Of a DNA stretch of 36,028 nt, positions 24,765-32,737 are shown piece by piece. The notes below the pieces were generated by a model. That model was given only the letters and a program-made list of their open reading frames with translations. It searched no databases and was not told the origin of the DNA. Position 1 is the stretch's first letter; every line of letters begins with the position of its first letter. This stretch comes from Pseudomonas costantinii (GTDB lineage: Bacteria > Pseudomonadota > Gammaproteobacteria > Pseudomonadales > Pseudomonadaceae), in contig NZ_MDDR01000044.1 of assembly GCF_001870435.1 (NCBI RefSeq), positions 1 through 36,028 on the forward strand. The letters run 5' to 3'. The position numbers and the translations under genes are program-made.

Positions 24765-25607
24765 TCAGGCGTCATCGTGGGCAAGCGCCGACGACAGCTG
24801 ACGATGGGCGTCGGCCTGTGCCAGCAACGCGTTGGCCTTGGCCTCGAAGGTCTGCACCGCGTCGGCGCCGGCGGCGAACCGAAACGGTGGCTCGTCGAGC
24901 CCTGCCAGTTGCACAATCGCGTCGGCGAGCTTGGCGGGGTCACCCCCTTGCTTGCCGTCCATGCCACTCCAGGCCGTGACGGTTTCGCGCGTGCGCTGGG
25001 CATAATCGTCGATCGACGGTGGCGCGAACGTGGTGGAGCCGGTCGTCAGCAACTCGGTGCGGAAGAAGCCGGGCTCAACCAACATCGTGCGAATGCCAAA
25101 GGGCTCGATTTCAGGCGTGAGGGACTCGATCCAACCTTCGAGGCCAAACTTCGCCGCCGCATAGGCGGTGCAGAACAGGCCACCGGCGATGCCCGCCGTG
25201 GAGGAAATCGTCAGCAACAGCCCGGAACGCTGCTTACGCATCACCGGCAGTGCAGCGCGAGCAACATTCATCGGCCCGAACAGCAGCGTTTCGATCTGGT
25301 TGCGCACCTGCTCCGGGCTGAGTTCCTCGAAGAACCCTGCATAGAAGTTGCCGGCGTTATTGACCAATACATCAATCCGCCCGAATCTGCCGATGGCAGC
25401 CTCGACCGCGCTCTGGGCCTCATCAGGACGGGTGACGTCAAGCTTGATGGCCAACAAGTCCTGATGCTCGCCGATGGCTGCCGCCACTTTCCCGGCATCG
25501 CGGCCGGTGGCTACAACGGCATGGCCGGCAGCGAGTGCCGCCTTGGCGATGTCGACACCCAGCCCACGACCAGCGCCGGTGATGAACCAAACTTTTTTCT
25601 CAGCCAT
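24765..25607 (-). CDS. Short-chain dehydrogenase/reductase
   Basis: This cytoplasmic NAD(P)-dependent oxidoreductase has 280 residues. The cofactor motif TGAGRGLG is near the N-terminus, followed by NNAG (VLVNNAGNF), catalytic Ser in TISSTAG and Y-x3-K in YAAAKFGLEG. The C-terminal substrate region (VEPGFFRTELL) resembles the group often annotated as oxidoreductases next to AraC regulators. The ATG at 25607 has GAGG 9 bases upstream, and the 5-codon extension is not needed. The substrate cannot be read from sequence. It may belong to the regulon of the nearby AraC protein, but its own upstream gap has only a weak version of the TGCCTGATTCA motif. Confidence 0.88.
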   Translation of the reverse strand: MAEKKVWFITGAGRGLGVDIAKAALAAGHAVVATGRDAGKVAAAIGEHQDLLAIKLDVTRPDEAQSAVEAAIGRFGRIDVLVNNAGNFYAGFFEELSPEQVRNQIETLLFGPMNVARAALPVMRKQRSGLLLTISSTAGIAGGLFCTAYAAAKFGLEGWIESLTPEIEPFGIRTMLVEPGFFRTELLTTGSTTFAPPSIDDYAQRTRETVTAWSGMDGKQGGDPAKLADAIVQLAGLDEPPFRFAAGADAVQTFEAKANALLAQADAHRQLSSALAHDDA

Positions 25608-25803
25608 GTGATTACGCCTCATCTAACGAGTGCCTATTGTGTCGAGCCCACCCTGTTATTTGCTGCATTAACCGGCGAATTCATTGCCTAAAATGACGAA
25701 CCTGCTGAAAGTCGCCTCACAACTCTCCTGCCCGTAAATACGGCCACAGAGCAGGTTGCACAATTCGTAACGCTATCAAGACGATAAACTTTGACGGTGC
25801 AAC

Positions 25804-26967
25804 TCACTCCGTCTGATCGACAACACGCATCTGCATTTCATTCATTCGACCTCCGTGCACCTTGAGTTTGGCTAGCGCCGTGTCGATCTCGCTCAGGTCC
25901 GCAGACGTCAGTTGCAGGTTGACGGAGGCAAGATTCTCTTCCAGATGATCAAGCCTGCGCGTGCCGGGAATTGGGACAATCCAGGGTTTCTGCGCCAGCA
26001 GCCAGGCCAGCGAGAGCTGCGCAGGCGTTGCGCCTTTCTGCGTTGCAAATGCCTTGAGGAAGTCAATGATCGGCGCATTGGCGGCCAAATTCTCAGGGCT
26101 GAAACGGTCGAATCCGGTACGCAGGTCCGTCTTCGGATCGAGTCGGGTTTGAGCACTCAGGGTACCGGGCAAATAGCCCATTCCAAGTGGCCCCCAGGGC
26201 ACAAAACCGATCCCGAGTTGCTCGCACACTGCCAGTACGCCGTTGCGTTCGACCGTGCGCTCCATCAACGAATACTCGGTCTGCACCGCCGCCACCGGCT
26301 GGACCGCGTGTGCCCGACGAATCGTGCTTGCACTGGCTTCGGAGAGGCCGAAATGCAACACCTTGCCCTCTTTGATCAGATCACGGATCACTCCCGCAAC
26401 CTCTTCAATCGGCACGCTCGGGTCGACCCGATGCTGGTAGTAGAGATCGATACGGTCGGTGCGCAGGCGCTTGAGCGAACCCTCAACCACCGCTCGGATA
26501 TGTTCAGGACGACTGTTGAGACCGCCTGCTTCAATGTCAAAGCCAAACTTGGTGGCGATGACCACCTGATCGCGAAAAGGCGCGAGCGCCTCGCCGACCA
26601 GGTCTTCGTTGGTATAGGGGCCATAGACTTCGGCCGTATCAAAGAAGGTGACGCCCTTTTCATAAGCGCTGCGAATCAGCTTGATACCCTCAGCTCTGTC
26701 GGCTGGTGGACCGTAGTTGGCACTGATGCTCATGCATCCCGAACCCAACTGCGAAACATCCAGGTTGCCGAGTTTGCGCGTCTTCATGATGCGTCCTCCA
26801 TCAACGGCGTCACCAAGGCTATGGATGCGATCCGATGCGGTTGCCCACGGCAAGATGCCGATGGTCAATCCTGTGCCGACAATGGCAGAGCCGATCAATA
26901 CCTCGCGACGACTGAGAACCCGATGACCATGAGAGATTGATTCAACTGCCCTTCTATCCTTTTTCAT
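25804..26967 (-). CDS. Aldo/keto reductase with N-terminal twin-arginine leader
   Basis: The 387-residue protein has a Tat-like leader (LSRREVLIGSAIVGTGLTIGI at about 18-38) fused before a complete AKR13-like barrel starting at MKTRKLGNLDVSQLG (about 61). The catalytic tetrad is visible: Asp and Tyr in FFDTAEVYGPYTN, Lys in IATKFGF, His in LYYQHRVD. The NADPH-binding end has IPGTRRLDHLEEN. The ATG at 26967 follows AGGA at 8 bases. An exported NADPH enzyme is odd, because the periplasm lacks NADPH; it may be exported with bound cofactor, or the leader may anchor it. A TGCCTGATTCA copy lies 182 bp upstream. Confidence 0.88.
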   Translation of the reverse strand: MKKDRRAVESISHGHRVLSRREVLIGSAIVGTGLTIGILPWATASDRIHSLGDAVDGGRIMKTRKLGNLDVSQLGSGCMSISANYGPPADRAEGIKLIRSAYEKGVTFFDTAEVYGPYTNEDLVGEALAPFRDQVVIATKFGFDIEAGGLNSRPEHIRAVVEGSLKRLRTDRIDLYYQHRVDPSVPIEEVAGVIRDLIKEGKVLHFGLSEASASTIRRAHAVQPVAAVQTEYSLMERTVERNGVLAVCEQLGIGFVPWGPLGMGYLPGTLSAQTRLDPKTDLRTGFDRFSPENLAANAPIIDFLKAFATQKGATPAQLSLAWLLAQKPWIVPIPGTRRLDHLEENLASVNLQLTSADLSEIDTALAKLKVHGGRMNEMQMRVVDQTE

Positions 26968-27338
26968 CGGTAGTCCTATTCGGTAGATCTCTGTCAGGTG
27001 ATAAGCGGGGAAACTGCCAGCACCGTACATTTCACCGCTGGCGACGGGAGCACACCAGAACACCGCGTCGGCTCTCCCAGTCCTGCATCAACGCTTGGAG
27101 TATGCGTCGACCAACAGCCCAGTGAATTGCCCGATCCGCGTCTTTTATTGCCTGATTCAATACCCGCCGATTACCCGCCTTGCTCGCATCACTTTGCGCC
27201 CAAAGTAGACCCACACTGAGGTGTTATTCCTGAAGCCCTGCGCGTGATACCTTTTTGGTCTTTCTGCCCAATCCGGCAGTGACTTTATAGTGACCGGCGA
27301 TTACCCCTCTCATCCCCAGCAAACCTCAAGGACGCTCC
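26968..27338. promoter_or_regulatory. Divergent gap between aldo/keto reductase and lipoprotein genes
   Basis: This 371-bp stretch has no convincing gene. It contains the third exact TGCCTGATTCA at 27149-27159, within TATTGCCTGATTCAATA, which extends the motif to an imperfect dyad (TATTG...CAATA). The lipoprotein ribosome site AAGGA lies near its right end. The frame running into it from the reductase is not supported, because a better start lies at 26967. Confidence 0.5.
27149..27159. promoter_or_regulatory. TGCCTGATTCA motif, copy 3 (before the aldo/keto reductase)
   Basis: Third exact copy of the 11-bp motif, here flanked by TAT and ATA so that TATTG and CAATA form an inverted repeat around it. 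It lies 182 bp before the reductase start. Confidence 0.5.
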
Positions 27339-27800
27339 ATGCCTCCACGCTTGATTTTGGCTGCCCTGTGCCTCGCCATGGCCGGTTGTGTCAGCGCTCC
27401 GCCCGTCGCTGTGCACACCACCAACCCCACCAGTTCAACCCTGATCAACGACGCCTCGCGTCCGGCCCAGGCGCAATGGCTTCGCACTGAATTGTATTTC
27501 TCCCTGGGCCCCTTAAATGGCACCGAAGGCGTGATCAGCCCGGCACGCTGGCGCGCGTTTCTCGATCAGGAAGTCACCCCGCGCTTCCCCGATGGTTTCA
27601 GCGTACTGGACGCCTACGGCCAGTGGCGCGATCACGGCGCCAAGGAGCCGGAGCGGCTGGCGACCAAGGTCATCGTCGTGCTGCATGAGGACACCCCCAA
27701 GCACCAGCAAGACATCGAAGCCATTCGCCTGGCATGGAAGCGTATCACCGGCGATTTGTCGGTACTGCGTCTGTCGCAACCGGCGGCCGTTTCGTTCTAG
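27339..27800 (+). CDS. DUF3574 lipoprotein
   Basis: This 153-residue protein has a lipoprotein signal (ILAALCLAMAGC, lipidated Cys at about 17), so it is anchored in a membrane facing the periplasm. The mature part has the DUF3574 hallmarks ELYFSLG, W-x2-FLDQEVTPRFPDGFSVLDAYGQWR and VIVVLHEDT. Function is unknown. The ATG is preceded by AAGGA. It is transcribed alone and converges on the TonB receptor gene through a hairpin at 27816-27842. Confidence 0.85.
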   Translation: MPPRLILAALCLAMAGCVSAPPVAVHTTNPTSSTLINDASRPAQAQWLRTELYFSLGPLNGTEGVISPARWRAFLDQEVTPRFPDGFSVLDAYGQWRDHGAKEPERLATKVIVVLHEDTPKHQQDIEAIRLAWKRITGDLSVLRLSQPAAVSF

Positions 27801-27815
27801 GCCACCGACGCGCAT

Positions 27816-27842
27816 CAACCCTCAGGTGTCAATTGAGGGTTG
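27816..27842. terminator. Hairpin between convergent lipoprotein and TonB-receptor genes
   Basis: CAACCCTCA and TGAGGGTTG form a perfect 9-bp stem with a 9-base loop, 15 bases after the lipoprotein stop and 50 bases after the receptor stop. It is followed by TTGTTG on the plus strand. It is a likely bidirectional terminator of moderate strength. Confidence 0.55.
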
Positions 27843-27892
27843 TTGCGCACACGCTCAGAATCAGACCGACCAGCAAAAACGCCGCCTTGGCC

Positions 27893-30289
27893 TTAGAACG
27901 CATACGTCGCCCGGCCATAGTAGTAAGCCCCGTTGGAGCCAATCGCCGAGAGCACGTCATAGGGCAGATTCCCGCCGTAGTTGATCTGCGAGTTGGAGCG
28001 TGTCGGGTAGTTGTCGGTAATGTTGTTGCCGCCCAGGGCAACGGTCAGTTGCTTGGTGAGTTTGAGGTTGACCTCGGTATCCAGTTGCCACACGGCAGCG
28101 TAGGTCTGCGTCGGATGATTACCATCGCCAAAATCGAAGACCCGGGTAGTTTCACCCTGGCGGGTCAGGCGTCCCAGCAGGCCCCAGGTATCATCGTTCC
28201 AGTTGGCGGTGAAGACAAAACGGTCCTTGGGCGCCGCATCGGTCAAGGTGTTGCGTTCCTCCACGCCCACCAAGGCGTCGTTACCGATACCGATGGCGGT
28301 CAATTGCGCCGGGGTGCCCTTGGTCGCGAGCACTTTGGTGTGGTTGACGGTGTAAGCGGTGGTCAAACCAAGCTGCCCGCAAGCAAACGGCTGGCGATAG
28401 TTGAGCACCAGTTCGGCGCCGTCGGTGCGGGTGTCGGCAGCGTTGGTGAAGAAGTTCACGTCATGCACACCGGCCACGCCCACGGTGTTCTGGATGTACT
28501 GTTCCATGGCATCGCCACCGATGCGTTGGGACAAGGTAATGCGGTCTTTTACATCAATGCGAAAGACGTCGAACGACAGGTCAAACCGATCATTGAGCTG
28601 CGCCGTCAGGCCGAGGCTGAAGTTCTTCGAAGTCTCGGGTTTAAGTTTCTCGGCGCCGAGGGCGCGGGCCACTGGGTCGTTGACGGACAACACACGAATA
28701 TCAGTCAACTGTCCGCCATCACCAAAGTTGGTGGTGGTGTGTTGAAAACCGACTTGGGCCAGGGATGGCGCACGAAAGTTATTGGACACCGCACCACGCA
28801 ACGCCACCGCATCGGTCAGTGCATAACGGCCACTGAATTTACCGGTGAGCTTGCTGCCCGCGTCGTCGTAATGCTCCCAGCGCGCGGCGCCGTCGACGAA
28901 CAAGCGATCGGTGAGGTCACCTGACAGATCGACGTAGGTACCAAACACATTGCGGTCGATATCCACCGTTTCACTGGGGCGCAAACCGCTGGCGCCATCA
29001 GCCCCGGTGCCGCTGTAAGAGGCCGCGTCTCCCGCGCGGGTTAGGTAGTTTTCATAGCGGTATTCACCGCCCAGCGCCAGGACAAACGCGCGCGAGCCGA
29101 GTTGCAGCTGTCGGGTCAGATCGAGATTGGCCACGCTCTGGCGCAGCTCATAGTCGCCAGTGTCGAAATGGGTCGGGGAGTCAGCCCCCAAGGAGGCGTT
29201 GAGGGTATGCCGGGCCGAGGACTCGAAGCGGTTACGACCGTGAGTCAGGCTGGCGTCGTAGTCCCAGAGTTCGCCGATCAGCCCTTTAAAACCGGCAGTG
29301 GCGGAAAGGTCGAGGTTGTCACCCAGCGACTGCGGTAAATAGCCGTTGGGGTAGAACGTCGGTTGCGCCGACGGATAGCGGTAGAACGCCGCTCCGGTCG
29401 TCGCCCGCTGGTTATAGGTGCCGAAGGCATAAGCCTTGATGTCGCCGATGGGCAATTCGCTGTTGAACCAGGCGTTAACGTCCCGGGCATTGCCGTCACC
29501 CATTACGTAGTTGCGTTGCCCCGGTGTATCGGCAAAGCCGTCGAAGCCGGCGCGGTTGGTTGGGTTGCGATCCTTGTACTCGGTACCGCCTCGCACGAAG
29601 CCACCCTCGTCACCAATCCGCGTGCCGATCTTGGCACTGGTAAAGGCGTTCTGGCCGTCGGTGGTGGTGCGGCCAATAGCGTCCTGATGGGTGTGGTAAG
29701 CGCCGTAACTGGTGGACACTTCACCGCCTTGCGGTGCGTCATCAAGGATGATGTTGATCACCCCGGCAATGGCGTCGGAGCCATACTGCGCGCCCGCCCC
29801 GTCACGCAGTACTTCAATGCGCTTGATGGCGCTGATGGGAATCGCGTTGAAGTCTACCGGCGCCGTGCCGCGCCCGATCTTCGATGAGTCATTGACCAGT
29901 GCCGAGGTGTGCTGACGCTTGCCGTTGATCAACACCAGAACCTGGTCCGGGCTCATGCCCCGCAGTTGCGCCGCACGCACGTGGTCGGCGCCACCGGAGT
30001 TGGACTGACGGGGAAAGTTGAACGACGGCAACAGGGTCTGCAAGGCCTGGCCTAACTCACCACCGACCGCACCGGTGGACTTCAGGTCAGCGGCCGTCAG
30101 CACATCCACCGGCACCGGTGAATCCAGCACCGTACGGTTTTTTGCGCGGGTGCCGGTGACTACCACGGTGTCGAGTTTATTGGTCGGTTCGACCGCTTCG
30201 TTGCCGGTGGTTTCCTGGGCACGAACAGGGGTTTGTGTCAGGGCGGCGATAATCGCTGCGCTGAGCAAAGAATAAGTACGACGAGACAT
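27893..30289 (-). CDS. TonB-dependent outer-membrane receptor
   Basis: This 798-residue receptor has a signal peptide ending at VRA (about 24) and a TonB box-like DTVVVTGTR at 40-48. The plug domain follows (VDVLTAADLKSTGAV to RIEVLRDGAGAQYGSDAIAGVINIIL), then a 22-strand barrel ending in the aromatic strand YYYGRATYAF. AGGAG stands before the ATG. The plug motifs place it near receptors annotated for organic substrates, not classic siderophore receptors, but the ligand cannot be read. It is followed upstream by a ribose-type ABC importer on the same strand, so the two may bring one substrate across both membranes. A 341-bp gap with several repeats separates them. Confidence 0.92.
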   Translation of the reverse strand: MSRRTYSLLSAAIIAALTQTPVRAQETTGNEAVEPTNKLDTVVVTGTRAKNRTVLDSPVPVDVLTAADLKSTGAVGGELGQALQTLLPSFNFPRQSNSGGADHVRAAQLRGMSPDQVLVLINGKRQHTSALVNDSSKIGRGTAPVDFNAIPISAIKRIEVLRDGAGAQYGSDAIAGVINIILDDAPQGGEVSTSYGAYHTHQDAIGRTTTDGQNAFTSAKIGTRIGDEGGFVRGGTEYKDRNPTNRAGFDGFADTPGQRNYVMGDGNARDVNAWFNSELPIGDIKAYAFGTYNQRATTGAAFYRYPSAQPTFYPNGYLPQSLGDNLDLSATAGFKGLIGELWDYDASLTHGRNRFESSARHTLNASLGADSPTHFDTGDYELRQSVANLDLTRQLQLGSRAFVLALGGEYRYENYLTRAGDAASYSGTGADGASGLRPSETVDIDRNVFGTYVDLSGDLTDRLFVDGAARWEHYDDAGSKLTGKFSGRYALTDAVALRGAVSNNFRAPSLAQVGFQHTTTNFGDGGQLTDIRVLSVNDPVARALGAEKLKPETSKNFSLGLTAQLNDRFDLSFDVFRIDVKDRITLSQRIGGDAMEQYIQNTVGVAGVHDVNFFTNAADTRTDGAELVLNYRQPFACGQLGLTTAYTVNHTKVLATKGTPAQLTAIGIGNDALVGVEERNTLTDAAPKDRFVFTANWNDDTWGLLGRLTRQGETTRVFDFGDGNHPTQTYAAVWQLDTEVNLKLTKQLTVALGGNNITDNYPTRSNSQINYGGNLPYDVLSAIGSNGAYYYGRATYAF

Positions 30290-30322
30290 TATTGTATAAC
30301 TCCTGAATGGCTCCTACTTCAA

Positions 30323-30354
30323 CTATCAGGCAACAGGATCTCCCTGCCTGATAG
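30323..30354. repeat. 10-bp inverted repeat in the TonB-receptor leader
   Basis: CTATCAGGCA (30323-30332) and TGCCTGATAG (30345-30354) are exact complements across a 12-base loop, ending 34 bases before the receptor start. They could form an mRNA hairpin or bind a regulator, and they share TGCCTGAT with the AraC-cluster motif. Confidence 0.6.
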
Positions 30355-30563
30355 ATGAAAGGCCGTCTCCAATGGTGGTTTCAGTGTGTGGATCTAGTTA
30401 TGGTTAACACTCACAATGGCAGCCTTAGGTAGCGGCCACAGGCGTTTGCGTATTGCCTGACGACAATATTTCAAACTTGAAACACACCGAGCATAGAGAT
30501 CGCATTCAGCCTTTAAAAATAACTAATACCTCTTAGGTTAGATCGCCATTCGGCCAAGTGTTG

Positions 30564-30612
30564 ATTAAACAACTGCGCTTAAACAACTGTTATTCACGCA
30601 ACAGTTGTTTAA
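30564..30612. repeat. Triple TTAAACAACTG repeat, two copies forming a 13-bp hairpin
   Basis: TTAAACAACTG occurs directly at 30564-30574 and 30579-30589 and inverted at 30602-30612. The last two extend to perfect 13-bp arms (TTAAACAACTGTT / AACAGTTGTTTAA) around an 8-base loop. It begins 18 bases past the end of the ABC binding-protein gene. Being AT-rich and lacking a T-tract, it is not a classic terminator. Confidence 0.65.
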
Positions 30613-30630
30613 CCAACAACCCCCATCAAC

Positions 30631-31686
30631 TTACGGTGCAACAGGAATCCACTGGGGTCGTGCAACATTCGCCGTCTCGCCGAAAGCCGGCACTTTTTGT
30701 GCGAGGTCTTTGACGTTTTTCACGTCGAGGTCGAGCAACTGCTGACGGGTGATCACGGTTGGGGGTACGAGTACCTTGGCCCCCGGATTCTCACCGGCAA
30801 TCAGCATCGCCAGGCTACGCACACTGATGGCCCCAGCCACTTGCGGGTTGACCGCTGCGGTGGCGGCCCAAGCACTGCCCGGCTCTTTCATGATTTGAAT
30901 ATCGGCGGTGGAAATGTCTGCGCTGTAGATCTTCACCTGGGCGCCCTTACCCGCTTCATCGACGGCAATTTTCGCGCCTTTGGCGAACTCGTCGAACGGC
31001 GCAAAGATCACGCTGATACTCGGATTGGCGCGCAGCACTGCGCTGGCCTGGTCAGCCACTGAGTTGGCAATCGGCGGGTTGAGGGTGCCGAAGCGCGCCT
31101 TCTCGACGATGCCCGGATTGGCCTTCTTGATTTGGCTCCAGATCTCGTCACGGCGCTCCATCGGCGTAAACCCGCTGATGTACACGTAGCCGGCGTCAAA
31201 GCGTGTGCCGTTGTCCTTGATTGCCTGATCCAGCGCCAGTTGTGCCAGGGCATGGTGATCCTGCTCGACCTGGACCACCTTCGGGTTGTTCAGATCGACG
31301 TCAAACGCCACCACCTTTATGCCCTTGGCGACGGCTTTTTCCACCACGTCCTTGAGGGTTTCGGCGAGCCCCAACTGGACGACGATACCATCGACGCCAA
31401 GGTCGATGGCTTGCAGAATCATTTCCCGCTGAACCGCCGCTTGCTGCCGGGCATCGAACACCCGCAGGTCAACGCCCAGAGCCTTGCTCTGTTGCTCGAC
31501 ACCGCGCAGAAATGCCTCCGGAAAATCCCCGGAAGACAGGAAGCCGACCATGGCGATTTTCACCCCGCCCTTGTCAAACGGTGCCGGCGCCCCGGGCAGC
31601 CCTTCAGCCTGGGCGGTCAGGGCCATCCCGGCGAGCAAGGCGCCCGCCGTCCAGCGTTGCAATAAACCTTTAAGCGAAACCTGCAT
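30631..31686 (-). CDS. ABC transporter substrate-binding protein, ribose (RbsB) type
   Basis: This 351-residue periplasmic binding protein of the sugar-binding type (Peripla_BP_4) has a signal peptide (LQRWTAGALLAGMALTAQA, cleavage at about 27). Typical motifs are KIAMVGFLSSGDFPEAFLRGVEQ, the D-x-R-QQ region, GVDGIVVQ, and VIFAPFDEFAKGA. RbsB-like proteins bind pentoses, inositol and related polyols, but no catabolic gene for such a sugar lies nearby, so the ligand is open. AAGGA precedes the ATG. It is the last gene of the ATPase-permease-binding protein operon, 28 bases after the permease, an order inverse to many rbs operons. Confidence 0.9.
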   Translation of the reverse strand: MQVSLKGLLQRWTAGALLAGMALTAQAEGLPGAPAPFDKGGVKIAMVGFLSSGDFPEAFLRGVEQQSKALGVDLRVFDARQQAAVQREMILQAIDLGVDGIVVQLGLAETLKDVVEKAVAKGIKVVAFDVDLNNPKVVQVEQDHHALAQLALDQAIKDNGTRFDAGYVYISGFTPMERRDEIWSQIKKANPGIVEKARFGTLNPPIANSVADQASAVLRANPSISVIFAPFDEFAKGAKIAVDEAGKGAQVKIYSADISTADIQIMKEPGSAWAATAAVNPQVAGAISVRSLAMLIAGENPGAKVLVPPTVITRQQLLDLDVKNVKDLAQKVPAFGETANVARPQWIPVAP

Positions 31687-31714
31687 GGCAAATCCTTGTA
31701 AGCGAGGGAGAGAC

Positions 31715-32737
31715 TCAGCGTGCCCGATGGGCCAGGCCGAAGGTGAACATCAGGGCCAGCACCAGCACCATGCCCTTGACGAAATCCTGGGCGTAATACG
31801 GTGCGTTGAGCATGGTCAGGCCATTGAGCAAGGTGGCAACCAACAAGGCACCGACCAATGTGCCAAAGGCATTGGGCTTCTTCGCCCCGAGCACCGCGAA
31901 ACCAATCAGCGCCGCCCCCAATGCATCCAGCACCAGGCCGTTGCCGGAGCTGACATCGCCACGTCCCAAGCGGGCCGCCAGCAACAAACCGCCAAGGGAC
32001 GCCAGTAACGCCGAGAGCACGTACGCCAGCACCTTGTAGCGCTGCACCGATGCACCGGCGAGGCGCGCGGCCTGTTCGTTGCCGCCAATGGCGTAGAACA
32101 ACCGGCCGATGCGCGTGCGCTCCAGAAACAACCAGACCAGCAAGGCCATCAGTGCGGTCACCAGCACCGGAATCGGTACGGTGTCCCATAACCGGCCACG
32201 CCCCAACGCCAGGAACACGGCGCTGAAAATGCCTTCGGCCTCATCGCCATTGGGCAAGGTCATGCCCACCGCAATCGACCGTCCGCCGGTAGGAATCAAC
32301 TGCACGCCGATCACCAGAAACATCGTGCCGAGGGTGGCGAGGATATCCGGCACACGCATTTTGACGATCAGCCAGCCATTGAACGCGCCAACCAGCGCGC
32401 CACCGGCAAGGCTGATCAGCACCGCCGGCACAGCGCCCCAGCCGAGCACCACCATCACGTAACTGGCGATCATCAGACTCATCGCCGCCACCGCGCCGAT
32501 GGACAAATCCAGGCCGCCGACGGCCATGGTCAGCGTCACGCCTAAGGCCAGCAAGGCGACGATCGACACCGACTGCAAGATGATGAACAGGTTGCCGACC
32601 CGCAGGAAGGCAGGCTCTGCAACGCTGAAGAACACCACGATCAGCGCCAGCACCAAGAGCAATCCGTAACGGATAACCCCTTGCAGCAGGCGTTCAGCGG
32701 GCGGGGAAACGGGCAGCGGCACAATTACGTCAGGCAC
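31715..32737 (-). CDS. ABC transporter permease, ribose (RbsC) type
   Basis: This 340-residue inner-membrane permease has about ten hydrophobic segments and the BPD_transp_2 family motifs (GGLDLSIGAVAAMS, GRLFYAIGGNEQAARLAG). The start is the GTG at 32737, preceded by AAGGAG at 8 bases and overlapping the ATPase stop by 8 bases. The longer reading from 32788 has no ribosome site and would add 17 residues. It works with the neighbouring ATPase and binding protein as one importer. Confidence 0.9.
   Translation of the reverse strand: MPDVIVPLPVSPPAERLLQGVIRYGLLLVLALIVVFFSVAEPAFLRVGNLFIILQSVSIVALLALGVTLTMAVGGLDLSIGAVAAMSLMIASYVMVVLGWGAVPAVLISLAGGALVGAFNGWLIVKMRVPDILATLGTMFLVIGVQLIPTGGRSIAVGMTLPNGDEAEGIFSAVFLALGRGRLWDTVPIPVLVTALMALLVWLFLERTRIGRLFYAIGGNEQAARLAGASVQRYKVLAYVLSALLASLGGLLLAARLGRGDVSSGNGLVLDALGAALIGFAVLGAKKPNAFGTLVGALLVATLLNGLTMLNAPYYAQDFVKGMVLVLALMFTFGLAHRAR

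Larger units (their letters stand above)
30290..30630. promoter_or_regulatory. Repeat-rich gap before the TonB receptor
   Basis: This 341-bp gap has no gene but holds four dyads. CTATCAGGCA...TGCCTGATAG (30323-30354) has 10-bp arms and a 12-base loop in the receptor leader. TATTG-N8-CAATA (30451-30468) contains TGCCTGA. TTTCAA-AC-TTGAAA lies at 30469-30482. A 13-bp-arm inverted repeat lies at 30579-30612. They probably include the receptor promoter and operators and the end of the ABC operon. No clear -35/-10 pair was found. Confidence 0.6.

Noticed and set aside
27734..28924. 396-codon open frame antisense to the TonB receptor
   Set aside because: Overlaps the lipoprotein end and the receptor barrel; no motif supports it.
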